Of a DNA stretch of 64,000 nucleotides, positions 33,301 to 40,333 are shown one piece after another. The DNA lies in NCBI GenBank assembly GCA_964413905.1, contig CAYPUG010000001.1:12022-76021 (forward strand), given 5' to 3'. Numbering within the stretch: the stretch's first letter is position 1; each line of letters opens with the position of its first letter. Source of the stretch: CAYPUG01 sp964413905. Lineage in GTDB: Bacteria > Chloroflexota > Anaerolineae > JAADDB01. The translations under genes and the position numbers were made by a program. Under the pieces are notes generated by a model that was given only the letters and a program-made list of their open reading frames with translations, did no database searches and was not told the origin of the DNA.

Positions 33301-33447
33301 CGCGCACTGGTCCTCGCGGCCGCGGGTGGCATCCTCTACGGCATATCCCACGGCCTTGTAGATCAATCCTTTCTCTTACCGGACCTGATGCTCCTGTTCG
33401 TTTGGCACCTCGGTATGGTCGCTTCGATTGAAGAACGGCGTTTGTAA
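30376..33447 (+). CDS. Disarmed glycosidase-like domain fused to an O-antigen ligase
   Basis: The protein has 1023 residues. One membrane helix (about 17-38) precedes a (beta-alpha)8 glycosidase-like domain (about 50-390) homologous to those at 48326 and 49875. Where these have NEPN or NEQN and EFGW, this one reads YYQVWDQPN and IWVVGWGRH, so both catalytic glutamates are replaced. Residues 480-1015 form about twelve membrane helices with O-antigen ligase features: LYGSPNNLALILGRAF, GTFSRGALLVGLPVTLL, ALRVELWRSSLQMIKDHWW, GVGPDNFLYYFR and SHPHNILLHFWLEFGFGGIL. It would join polysaccharide to its acceptor outside the membrane, with the extra domain binding sugar. It overlaps cofC by 4 bases though the functions seem unrelated. 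Confidence 0.85.
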   Translation: MSTQTKPIYIEPPSWRRVILTFIVLTLALAPIPFLLNHIQRQTRGVVYGVPPRMPHTHVQPYAVNVDLRPLSPPERDRALTRVVQGGFGWVRIRFPWFDIETEAGKYHWTPYDQIVQAVHEQGLGIIALIDGTPSWLRPPGEKDNPVVPPADLDLFARFAATLARRYGDRIDYYQVWDQPNVTPFWGNKRVDPAGYVQMLRRVGQAIREADESAYILSAGLAPTTLHKPYNMSDIDYLDAMYRAGAKGTFDILGAKAYDLYQNSPWSRDYSPDHLGITRLVLLREVMIRHHDGNTPIWVVGWGRHATPPHWKGRPSIWGTVSEEEQAQYVKDVYRRKRQEWPWLGLLTWDQFYPNVPPDDPLWGFALLRPNWQPRPVYRAFQELTAPPPLIGVGRYGPNTWIWRYPDAQFRHTIRAEGNRISIIARALVAVEASLDGEERSILLDANREHVLGDHLPLQPHTLVFRFDPAGVTTLLIGRNRPLGPYIVLGILAMLAVGALIRLGLWATWAPTEPVVYPGLIAILTVFYMMAPTLWTSLITLMLLAGLIFYRPDWGLVAALGVTPFVAVPKRLGHVQFSLVETYIILVTLAWTLRLAGEMIIIVVEAPNVPWRLRLYRATRVLVNRAGPRNALDVMVLLFVPLGVWAAWGARYQDVAWREIRWVVLEPVLFYGILRSRWRDHIHIARKHIPQRARSWLYRHRVLMTTESDIPQFGAYLVNGFLWGSSLAVLIGIALLFYHPEGAYAEGVWRLRGLYGSPNNLALILGRAFAIAAALALFLPFDQPSRGRGPSVEERTWPRVLPGLRPRQGYAVLAGWIFLGIMGTFSRGALLVGLPVTLLFLGWMHGKRGRMYALVAILLLASLQIPLLTTPRFRTLVTGTGTPALRVELWRSSLQMIKDHWWRGVGPDNFLYYFRTQYLPRRNFPEPNLSHPHNILLHFWLEFGFGGILWLGATLWLFFHKVQETLRVLPTPSMSRALVLAAAGGILYGISHGLVDQSFLLPDLMLLFVWHLGMVASIEERRL

Positions 33448-33482
33448 GAGCGCGGCAATTTTCGCTATTCTTACTTTCAAAA

Positions 33483-33510
33483 TTGACAGAACCCTCCGAA
33501 CTTCTATAAT
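33483..33510 (+). promoter_or_regulatory. Strong sigma-70 promoter of the SUF cluster
   Basis: TTGACA at 33483-33488 and TATAAT at 33505-33510 are both consensus, with a 16-base spacer. An inverted repeat CCCTCCG (33492-33498) and CGGAGGG (33532-33538) brackets the -10 box and start site and could be an operator. It drives the sufR-like gene and probably the suf genes behind it. Confidence 0.75.
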
Positions 33511-33632
33511 GGAACAAAAATCAGAGAGGAGCGGAGGGGGCTCATCGCATGGGCCTTGGCTGAAACAGGCCGGGGAAATCGGTCGCTACCATGAGGTACA
33601 AGGTAATACGTATTGGAACAGGAGCATGAGAC

Positions 33633-34262
33633 GTGACATTAGAAAAGTGGAGAGACACGGCCGCGGGGCAAGTCCTGGAAGTGCTTCTCCGGGAAGGGCC
33701 GAGGACGGTGAAGGAATTGCAGACATCTTTGGGACTCAGTGGGACGGCTATTCGCGCTCATTTATCGCGCTTGTTGGCCGAAGGTCTTATTGAAGTTCAC
33801 ACTGAACGGCATGGCGTGGGACGGCCCATTAAAGTGTACACGTTGACCCCTCAGGCCCGAGCCGTCATGGGCCGCCACACCGACGCGTTTATCACCGCCT
33901 TGCTGGAAGAACTCTACCAGATGGAAGGAGAGGAAAAAGTTCGGCATCTTCTCCAGCGTGTATCACACCGCTTGGCGACAAAGTACCGAGACCAAATTCG
34001 AGGACGCACCATCGAAGAACGGGTGCGAACTTTGACCCACCTACTCAACGAACAGGGCATCGTTGCGGACATGGTCGTCAACGGAGACCGCATTGAAATT
34101 CACGAATACACTTGTCCGTACCACGAACTTGCACACCAACACCGAAGCGTATGCGAGATGGAGCGCAGTATTATGTCCACCATGCTTGGCGTTCCGGTCT
34201 CCATGCGTCAATGCATGATGGAAGAAGATAAGGAATGTGTGTTTGAAATCCAAATATCTTAA
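33633..34262 (+). CDS. SufR-like Fe-S-sensing transcriptional regulator
   Basis: This 209-residue protein has an N-terminal winged helix-turn-helix (VLEVLLREGPRTVKELQTSL, GTAIRAHLSRLLAEGLIEVH, wing GVGRPIKVYTLT). The C-terminal part has four cysteines in CPYHELAHQHRSVC, RQC and KEC, spacing C-x12-C-x19-C-x7-C. Such a Cys cluster is typical of SufR, which holds a 4Fe-4S cluster and represses suf genes when Fe-S supply is adequate. It is the first gene behind a consensus promoter and immediately precedes sufC. The start is GTG 33633 with AGGAG 8 bases upstream. Related ArsR-type regulators exist, but the context favours SufR. Confidence 0.85.
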   Translation: MTLEKWRDTAAGQVLEVLLREGPRTVKELQTSLGLSGTAIRAHLSRLLAEGLIEVHTERHGVGRPIKVYTLTPQARAVMGRHTDAFITALLEELYQMEGEEKVRHLLQRVSHRLATKYRDQIRGRTIEERVRTLTHLLNEQGIVADMVVNGDRIEIHEYTCPYHELAHQHRSVCEMERSIMSTMLGVPVSMRQCMMEEDKECVFEIQIS

Positions 34263-34307
34263 ACCTATAACTTATCCAACCCCTTAGAAAGGAGAGAAGT
34301 GTTCGCT

Positions 34308-35114
34308 ATGACAAGCGTATTGGAAATCCGAGATCTTCATGCAGGCATCGAAGGCAAGGAAATTCTAAAAGGCGTGAATCTCACCCTACGCCAAGGGGAA
34401 ATCCACGCGCTGATGGGCCCGAATGGGTCGGGCAAGAGCACACTGGCCTACGTGATCATGGGCCACCCACAATATGAGGTGTATCGGGGCGATATTCTCC
34501 TGGACGGGAAAAGCATTCTGGACATGGAACCGGATGAGCGGGCCCGTGCAGGCATTTTCCTGGCCTTCCAGTACCCCGTCGCCATCCCCGGGGTAACATT
34601 GGCGCATTTCCTACGTCAGGCTGTGAGCGCAGTCCGGGGGTACACCGCGCAGAAGGATGACAGCGCGCCCATCGGGTCAAACCTGATGCCCATGCGAGAG
34701 TTCCGACAGGAACTGACGGAAAAAATGCAGATGCTGGGCATTGACCCGTCCTTCGCCCGCCGTTACCTGAACGAAGGGTTCAGCGGTGGGGAGAAGAAGC
34801 GCGTCGAGATCCTCCAACTCGCGATGCTAAAACCCAAATTCGCCATCCTGGACGAGACCGACTCCGGGCTGGACATCGACGCGGTGCGGGCTGTGGCCGA
34901 AGGCGTGAACCGATTGGTGGGCCCTGATTTGGGTGTGCTCATCATCACCCACTACCAACGCATCCTGAATTACATCCGCCCCCATCACGTGCACGTCTTC
35001 TACGACGGCCGTATTGTCCTCTCCGGTGGGCCGGAATTGGCCGAAGAACTGGAGGCTAAGGGGTATGACTGGATTCGGCAGCAATTCGGCGCTCAACCGG
35101 AACCGGTTGCCTGA
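34308..35114 (+). CDS. sufC: Fe-S assembly ATPase SufC
   Basis: SufC is the ABC-type ATPase of the SufBCD scaffold. This 268-residue protein has Walker A MGPNGSGKSTLAYVIMG, the SufC hallmark Q-loop segment GIFLAFQYPVAIPGV, signature FSGGEKKRVEIL, Walker B FAILDETDSGLDID and H-loop VLIITHYQRIL. ATG 34308 gives the family start TSVLEIRDLHAGIEGKEIL; a GTG three codons earlier is closer to the ribosome site and could also be used. It lies 45 bases after the regulator gene and 129 bases before sufB, with a hairpin in that gap. Confidence 0.97.
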   Translation: MTSVLEIRDLHAGIEGKEILKGVNLTLRQGEIHALMGPNGSGKSTLAYVIMGHPQYEVYRGDILLDGKSILDMEPDERARAGIFLAFQYPVAIPGVTLAHFLRQAVSAVRGYTAQKDDSAPIGSNLMPMREFRQELTEKMQMLGIDPSFARRYLNEGFSGGEKKRVEILQLAMLKPKFAILDETDSGLDIDAVRAVAEGVNRLVGPDLGVLIITHYQRILNYIRPHHVHVFYDGRIVLSGGPELAEELEAKGYDWIRQQFGAQPEPVA

Positions 35115-35160
35115 GATAGAAGGCCGAAGGGACACCCCGGTCGACCGACACGACGCCACG

Positions 35161-35190
35161 GATGCATGTTGGCTTAAAACGACATGCATC
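35161..35190 (+). other. Hairpin between sufC and sufB
   Basis: GATGCATGTTG (35161-35171) pairs with CGACATGCATC (35180-35190) as an 11-bp stem with one G-U pair and an 8-base loop. A T-tract (CTTTTT) follows about 18 bases later, too far for a standard terminator. It may protect or attenuate the suf mRNA between the ATPase and scaffold genes. Confidence 0.5.
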
Positions 35191-35243
35191 GGTCCATCAG
35201 AAGAACTTTTTACGTTGAGGTCCATGTGAAGGAGGCAACAGGT

Positions 35244-36665
35244 ATGGCAACAAAGAGCGATAAGGAATTGTTGGAAGGGTTGAAGGAGGATTACGCGGAG
35301 CGATACGGCTTTCACGATGACGTGGAGTACGTGTTCAAACCTCGTAAGGGGCTCGACCACGAAATCATCGATATCATTTCCGACATCAAGGGCGAGCCGG
35401 ACTGGATGCGTCAATTCCGGCACAAGGCCCTGGATATATTCTGGTCTAAGCCCATGCCCACGTGGGGCGCGGACCTCTCCGGCATTGACTTTGACGACAT
35501 ATATTACTACATCAAGCCCACGGACCACCAGGCCCATTCCTGGGATGAGGTGCCCGAGGAGATCAAACGCACCTTCGACCGCCTGGGCATCCCCGAAGCT
35601 GAACGAAAATTCCTGGCCGGCGTGGGCGCGCAGTACGATAGCGAAGTGGTGTATCACTCCCTCAAAGAACAATGGGAGAAGCAGGGCATCATCTTCCTGG
35701 ATACGGATACCGCGTTGAAGAAGTATCCCGATTTGTTCCGAGAATACTTCGCGACGGTGGTGCCCCCCAACGATAATAAATTTGCCGCGCTCAACAGCGC
35801 GGTCTGGTCGGGCGGGACCTTTATTTACGTACCCGAAGGCGTCCACGTGGACATCCCCTTGCAGGCGTACTTCCGTATTAACGCGCAAAACCTCGGCCAG
35901 TTCGAACGCACGCTGATCATCGCGGAGAAGGGGAGCTTCGTCCATTACGTGGAGGGATGCACGGCCCCCATCTACTCCAAGGACAGCCTGCATGCGGCTG
36001 TGGTGGAGATCATCGTCAAAGAGGGGGCACGCGTGCGCTACTCCACCATCCAGAATTGGTCCCACAACGTGTACAACTTGGTGACCAAGCGAGCGGTCGC
36101 GTATGAAGGTGCGACCATGGAATGGGTGGACGGGAACCTGGGCTCCAAAGTGACGATGAAATACCCCGCGGTAATCCTGCGCGGACCCAAAGCCCACGGT
36201 GAAGTGCTCTCCATTGCCTTCGCGGGCCGGGGCCAGCACCAGGACGCGGGCGCGAAGATCATTCACGCCGCGCCTTACACCACCAGCCGGGTCATCTCCA
36301 AGTCCATCAGCAAGGACGGCGGACGTGCGTCATATCGCGGGTTGCTCAAAGTCACCCGCGGCGCACACCACGCCAAAGCCAACGTCGTATGTGACGCCTT
36401 ACTTTTAGACCCTCAATCCCGATCGGACACGTATCCGTACATCGAGATCGCCGAAGATGACGTGGAGATCGGCCACGAGGCATCGGTGAGCAAGATCGGT
36501 GAGGAGCAACTCTTTTACTTGATGAGCCGAGGGCTGAGCGAGGAAGAGGCCACGGCCATGATTGTCGCGGGCTTTATCGAGCCCATGACCAAGGAACTTC
36601 CTATGGAGTACGCCATTGAACTGAACCGGCTCATCCAACTTCAGATGGAAGGCTCCATAGGGTAA
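35244..36665 (+). CDS. sufB: Fe-S cluster assembly scaffold SufB
   Basis: SufB is the main scaffold on which clusters are built in the SufBC2D complex. This 473-residue protein shows the family start YGFHDDVEYVFKPRKGLD, SGGTFIYVPEGVHVDIPLQA, YVEGCTAPIYSKDSLHAAVV with the conserved Cys, MKYPAVILRGPKAHGEVLSI and the C-terminal SDTYPYIEIAEDDVEIGHEA plus FYLMSRGLSEEEA. ATG 35244 follows AAGGAGG; the upstream frame extension is not supported. An antisense open frame of 479 codons covers this gene and is a shadow. Length is typical. Confidence 0.97.
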   Translation: MATKSDKELLEGLKEDYAERYGFHDDVEYVFKPRKGLDHEIIDIISDIKGEPDWMRQFRHKALDIFWSKPMPTWGADLSGIDFDDIYYYIKPTDHQAHSWDEVPEEIKRTFDRLGIPEAERKFLAGVGAQYDSEVVYHSLKEQWEKQGIIFLDTDTALKKYPDLFREYFATVVPPNDNKFAALNSAVWSGGTFIYVPEGVHVDIPLQAYFRINAQNLGQFERTLIIAEKGSFVHYVEGCTAPIYSKDSLHAAVVEIIVKEGARVRYSTIQNWSHNVYNLVTKRAVAYEGATMEWVDGNLGSKVTMKYPAVILRGPKAHGEVLSIAFAGRGQHQDAGAKIIHAAPYTTSRVISKSISKDGGRASYRGLLKVTRGAHHAKANVVCDALLLDPQSRSDTYPYIEIAEDDVEIGHEASVSKIGEEQLFYLMSRGLSEEEATAMIVAGFIEPMTKELPMEYAIELNRLIQLQMEGSIG

Positions 36666-36724
36666 ATCGAGAAAACTCCGCAAAGGAGGAAATTTGAACA
36701 TCGCGCACAGGAGGCCATATACCC

Positions 36725-38074
36725 GTGAAGAGCACACGAACGGTAGATACAATATTCAGCCAAGACGCGGTGAAGGCGCTCTCGGAAATGTTGGACGAAC
36801 CGGGCTGGATGCTGGACTTGCGCCTGACCGCGTGGCGCATCTTTGAGGAGATGCCTTGGCCTACGGGCAAAGAAGAAACATGGCGGAGGACTTCTCTCCG
36901 AGGGTTCCAATTGGAGGCGTTTCGCCCCTTTGTGGTCGATGAGCGGGCCGAAGTCGCACACGAGGAGGATCTAGCCCGAATTTACCGAGATCACTTGGCC
37001 GAACTCACTTCCGCGGGCGAACTGGTCATGGTGGACGGTCAGGCCCTTTACCATCATTTGCAAGAGGACCTGACCGCGCAAGGTGTTATCTACACAGACC
37101 TCCACACGGCCGTACGGGAATACCCAGACTTGGTAAAGGAAACCTTTGCCCAAAATGTTCCCATCGATGCGAACAAATTTGCAGCGCTTCATTACGCATT
37201 TTGGCACGGGGGGACGTTTATTTACGTGCCCCGAAATGTGCATGTCACCTTACCCCTCCAAACGATTGCTCGATTGACCACGCCCGGATTGGCCGGTTTC
37301 TATCACACCATCGTCCTGGTTGAAGAAGGAGGGGCGGTCACAGTCATGGAGGATTTCTTTGGCGGCGAGAGGGGAATGCACGCGGGCGTGGTGGAACTCT
37401 ACCCCGGACCCAACAGTGATTTGAACTATGTCCACGTGCAGAATTGGGATCTCAGCTTGTGGAACTTCAGCACCCAACACATCGTCGCCAAACGGGATGC
37501 ACGCGTCACCCACCTTATCGCGTCCTGGGGCAGTCGGTTGAGTAAGACGTGGATCACCCTGGACATGGTGGAACCCGGCGCGCAAGGCCAACTCCTGGGG
37601 CTGTACTTCACTACGGACAGTCAACACATCGATCACCACACCATGCAACATCACAAAGCCCCCCGGTGTAGCAGCGACTTGCTTTACAAAGGGGCACTTC
37701 AGGATACGAGTAGATCGGTGTATCAGGGATACATTAAAGTGTGGCCGGGCGCACAGAAGACCGACGCGTACCAAGCCAATCGCAACCTCCTCCTGGACGG
37801 CCGGGCACGCGCGGACTCTATCCCCGGTTTGGAAATTGAAGCGGACGACGTACGATGCACGCACGGCGCAACCGCCGGACAAATTCCTGAAGAGTACATC
37901 TTCTACTTGCAGAGCCGCGGTTTGGATAGAAAGCAAGCCGAGCGATTGGTAGTGAGCGGATTTTTCGAGGAAGTCTTAGACCGCATCTATAATAAGGATG
38001 TGCAACGGAAGTTAGAGTGGACAATCGCCGAACGACTGGGCGTAGAACTGGCGGACGTGTGGCAAGAGGAATAG
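36725..38074 (+). CDS. sufD: Fe-S cluster assembly protein SufD
   Basis: SufD is the SufB paralogue that completes SufBC2D and helps iron entry. This 449-residue protein has the divergent SufD N-terminus (DLRLTAWRIFEEMPWPTGKE), GGTFIYVPRNVHVTLPLQTI, the core SSDLLYKGALQDTSRSVYQG and the C-terminal VRCTHGATAGQIPEEYIFYL. The start is GTG 36725 with AGGAGG 11 bases upstream. It lies 59 bases after sufB and is followed by a stem-loop before sufS. Confidence 0.95.
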   Translation: MKSTRTVDTIFSQDAVKALSEMLDEPGWMLDLRLTAWRIFEEMPWPTGKEETWRRTSLRGFQLEAFRPFVVDERAEVAHEEDLARIYRDHLAELTSAGELVMVDGQALYHHLQEDLTAQGVIYTDLHTAVREYPDLVKETFAQNVPIDANKFAALHYAFWHGGTFIYVPRNVHVTLPLQTIARLTTPGLAGFYHTIVLVEEGGAVTVMEDFFGGERGMHAGVVELYPGPNSDLNYVHVQNWDLSLWNFSTQHIVAKRDARVTHLIASWGSRLSKTWITLDMVEPGAQGQLLGLYFTTDSQHIDHHTMQHHKAPRCSSDLLYKGALQDTSRSVYQGYIKVWPGAQKTDAYQANRNLLLDGRARADSIPGLEIEADDVRCTHGATAGQIPEEYIFYLQSRGLDRKQAERLVVSGFFEEVLDRIYNKDVQRKLEWTIAERLGVELADVWQEE

Positions 38075-38110
38075 CATCCAAGGCGGGAAAAAGTGCCTTC
38101 TCCTTGGATG
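38075..38110 (+). other. Hairpin between sufD and sufS
   Basis: CATCCAAGG (38075-38083) pairs with CCTTGGATG (38102-38110), starting directly after the sufD stop. The loop holds GGC...GCC that could extend the fold. It has no T-run. It may mark an mRNA processing or stability boundary before sufS. Confidence 0.5.
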
Positions 38111-38139
38111 TTCACGCATATTCCAACAAGAGGGTGAGC

Positions 38140-39372
38140 ATGAACACATCGATAAATGTCCAACGTATCCGTGAGGATTTTCCCGTGCTCCAACAGGAGA
38201 TTTACGGAAAACCCCTCACGTTCCTGGACAGCACGGCTTCAGCGCAGAAGCCGCGCCAGGTCATCGACGCCATGAACGAAATGTACACCCGGTACTACGC
38301 CAACGTCCACCGGGGTATCTACTACCTGAGCGAAAAGGCCACGGAACTGTATGAGGAAGCTCGGCGTAAGATTGCACGCTTTATTAACGCCCGCTCCTGG
38401 CGGGAGGTGGTGTACGTGCGCAATGCGACCGAAGCTATCAACCTGGTGGCCTACGCGTGGGGGTTGAACAACCTAAAGCCCGGGGATGAAATCCTGGTCA
38501 CGGAAATGGAACACCACGCGAACATTGTGCCGTGGCAGTTGGTGTGCGAGCGCACCGGCGCCACCCTGCGTTGGGTGCCCATCCGGGATGACGGAACGTT
38601 GGACATGGACGCGTTGGATCGCCTGCTTACGGAACGCACCCGCCTGTTTGCCTTCACGGCCATGTCCAACGTGCTGGGCACCCAAACGCCTGTCCAAGAA
38701 CTGGTAGAACGAGCCCACGCGGTGGGTGCGCTGGCCCTGGTCGATGGCGCGCAGAGCGTCCCCCACCTCCCTACGGATGTTCGAGCCTGGGATTGTGACT
38801 TCCTGGCGTTCTCGGGGCACAAAATGCTGGGCCCGACGGGCATCGGCGTCTTGTACGCCAAGCGGGAACTCCTGGAAGCGATGCCTCCGTTCCTCGCAGG
38901 AGGTGACATGATTCGCACGGTCACTTTTGAGAAAACCACCTGGAACGATGTGCCCTATAAGTTCGAGGCAGGGACCCCCGCGGTGGCCGAAGCGGTGGGC
39001 CTGGGCGCTGCCGTGGACTACCTTACGAACATCGGCATGGAAAACATCCTCGCCCACGAGCACCACATTGTGCGCTACGCGTTTGAGCGCCTGCAGGAGG
39101 TGGAAGGGCTGCGCATCCTAGGGCCGGGCCCGGATCAACGCGGGGGAGTGATCGCGTTCACCCTGGCCGCGGCTCATCCCCATGACGTGGCCGCCATCCT
39201 CGATCGGGAAGGGATCGCAGTCCGTGCCGGACACCACTGCGCGCAACCTGTCCATGATCATTACGGCATCGCGGCTACCACCCGGGCCAGTTTCTACATC
39301 TACAACGACGAAGCAGATGTAGACCGCCTGGTGGCAGCACTGCATCGAGTTGTCGAAATCTTGGGGAGTTAA
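38140..39372 (+). CDS. sufS: Cysteine desulfurase SufS
   Basis: SufS is the PLP enzyme that takes sulfur from cysteine and hands it to SufU. This 410-residue group II desulfurase has FLDSTASAQKPRQVI, the cofactor segment VTEMEHHANIVPWQ, the PLP Lys in FSGHKMLGPTGIGVLY (Lys228) and the catalytic Cys in VRAGHHCAQPV (Cys367). ATG 38140 follows GAGGGTGAGC. The sufU start lies one base after the stop, so the enzyme and its sulfur acceptor are made together. Confidence 0.97.
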   Translation: MNTSINVQRIREDFPVLQQEIYGKPLTFLDSTASAQKPRQVIDAMNEMYTRYYANVHRGIYYLSEKATELYEEARRKIARFINARSWREVVYVRNATEAINLVAYAWGLNNLKPGDEILVTEMEHHANIVPWQLVCERTGATLRWVPIRDDGTLDMDALDRLLTERTRLFAFTAMSNVLGTQTPVQELVERAHAVGALALVDGAQSVPHLPTDVRAWDCDFLAFSGHKMLGPTGIGVLYAKRELLEAMPPFLAGGDMIRTVTFEKTTWNDVPYKFEAGTPAVAEAVGLGAAVDYLTNIGMENILAHEHHIVRYAFERLQEVEGLRILGPGPDQRGGVIAFTLAAAHPHDVAAILDREGIAVRAGHHCAQPVHDHYGIAATTRASFYIYNDEADVDRLVAALHRVVEILGS

Positions 39373-39373
39373 C

Positions 39374-39763
39374 ATGTACGACCTCTACGCAGAAGAAATC
39401 CTAGACCATTACAAATTTCCCCGCAACAAGGGGAAAATGGATAACCCCGACCTGGTGTACCACGATGAAAACCCCGTATGCGGGGACGAAATCACCATCA
39501 TGCTCAAAGTGGAAGACGGTCGGGTCGTCGATGTGAAGTGGGAAGGCCGGGGCTGCACCATCAGTCAGGCATCCGCTTCTATGCTCTCGGAAGAGGTAAA
39601 AGGGAAAACCTTGGAAGAACTACGCCACTGGGGCAAGGAAGAGGTGCTGGACCTGTTGGGGATTCCCCTCGGCCCTGTACGTTTAAAATGTGCGCTTTTG
39701 CCGCTCAAAGCCCTGAAGGCCGCGGCTTGGGGTATCACATCCTGGCCGGATGAGGAGGAATGA
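39374..39763 (+). CDS. sufU: Sulfur acceptor SufU
   Basis: SufU is the zinc protein that accepts persulfide from SufS. This 129-residue protein has the family start LYAEEILDHYKFPRNKGKM and the three conserved Cys in NPVCGDE, GRGCTISQASASM and VRLKCALLPLKAL. The CGD motif supplies Cys and Asp zinc ligands. The insert between the second and third Cys (EEVLDLLGIPLGPVR) is typical of SufU rather than IscU. A GAGGAG in the sufU end is followed by two hairpins that probably end the operon. Confidence 0.95.
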   Translation: MYDLYAEEILDHYKFPRNKGKMDNPDLVYHDENPVCGDEITIMLKVEDGRVVDVKWEGRGCTISQASASMLSEEVKGKTLEELRHWGKEEVLDLLGIPLGPVRLKCALLPLKALKAAAWGITSWPDEEE

Positions 39764-39767
39764 GTTT

Positions 39768-39802
39768 CGTGGGATGTTCGCTAAAGGCGGAAACATCCCA
39801 CG
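39768..39802 (+). terminator. Hairpin directly after sufU (GGGATGTT family)
   Basis: CGTGGGATGTT (39768-39778) pairs with AACATCCCACG (39792-39802), an 11-bp stem with a 13-base loop, starting 4 bases after the sufU stop. A pyrimidine-rich stretch follows. The stem shares GGGATGTT with the hairpin at 1058-1098, and both loops contain GC-rich GGCG/CGCC pieces. Confidence 0.6.
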
Positions 39803-39851
39803 ACCTTTCTCCTCCTCTTGATATATCGCCCAGGCTTAAAAGGAGAAGAGG

Positions 39852-39888
39852 GTGTGATTTTCGCCGCCTTCGGCGGTGAAAATCACAC
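39852..39888 (+). terminator. Long 17-bp hairpin between sufU and sufT
   Basis: Bases 39852-39868 pair with 39872-39888 through 17 positions with one G-U and a 3-base loop (TTC). The following bases are T-rich (ATCTCTACTCTTTCTTT). This is the most stable simple hairpin seen in the window and probably stops or strongly attenuates suf transcription before sufT. Confidence 0.6.
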
Positions 39889-39971
39889 AAATCTCTACTC
39901 TTTCTTTACGTGATATATCAATCCATCAGCAGCCATGAGCCAAAAACCATACAGGAGGATAGAGTAAGACG

Positions 39972-40322
39972 ATGACAGAACAGCAACAGCAGCAGACTAC
40001 AGAAGCATTTAACGTCACCGAAGATGACGTGCGCGAGGTCATCCGCGAACACGTGTACGATCCGGAGATCGGCATCAACATCGTGGACCTAGGGCTGGTG
40101 TACGACATTAAGGTTCTGCCCGAAGAGCGCAAGGCCATCATCACCATGACGTTAACCGCACCCGGATGTCCGGTGGGCCCTCAAATCCTGGCCAGCACCG
40201 AAGGGTGGGTACGGGAGAAATTTCCGGAACTGGAAGACGTCGAAATTAACCTCGTATGGTCACCTCCTTGGAACCCCTCTATGATGAGCGACGAGGCCAA
40301 AGACATGCTAGGAATTTACTAG
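39972..40322 (+). CDS. sufT: SufT-like MIP18/DUF59 Fe-S maturation protein
   Basis: This 116-residue protein has the DUF59 fold found in SufT, PaaD and eukaryotic CIA2: REVIREHVYDPEIGINIVDL, GLVYDIKVL, ITMTLTAPGCPVGPQ (conserved Cys) and EDVEINLVWSPPWNPSMMS. Family members help deliver Fe-S clusters to target proteins. The first 12 residues are Gln-rich (TEQQQQQTTE). AGGAGG lies 13 bases upstream of ATG 39972. It is separated from sufU by two hairpins, so it may be expressed at a lower level than the core suf genes. Confidence 0.92.
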   Translation: MTEQQQQQTTEAFNVTEDDVREVIREHVYDPEIGINIVDLGLVYDIKVLPEERKAIITMTLTAPGCPVGPQILASTEGWVREKFPELEDVEINLVWSPPWNPSMMSDEAKDMLGIY

Positions 40323-40333
40323 AGGACGCGCCT

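Noticed and set aside
30376..33447. Active secreted glycosidase
   Set aside because: Both catalytic glutamates visible in the paralogues are replaced (NEPN to DQPN, EFGW to VGWG).
34827..36266. 479-codon antisense open frame over sufC/sufB
   Set aside because: It is the reverse-strand shadow of highly GC-biased coding sequence in sufB and has no recognisable motif or ribosome site.
38075..38110. Rho-independent terminator after sufD
   Set aside because: The hairpin has no following T-run and sufS must be expressed with the cluster; it is listed as an mRNA hairpin instead.
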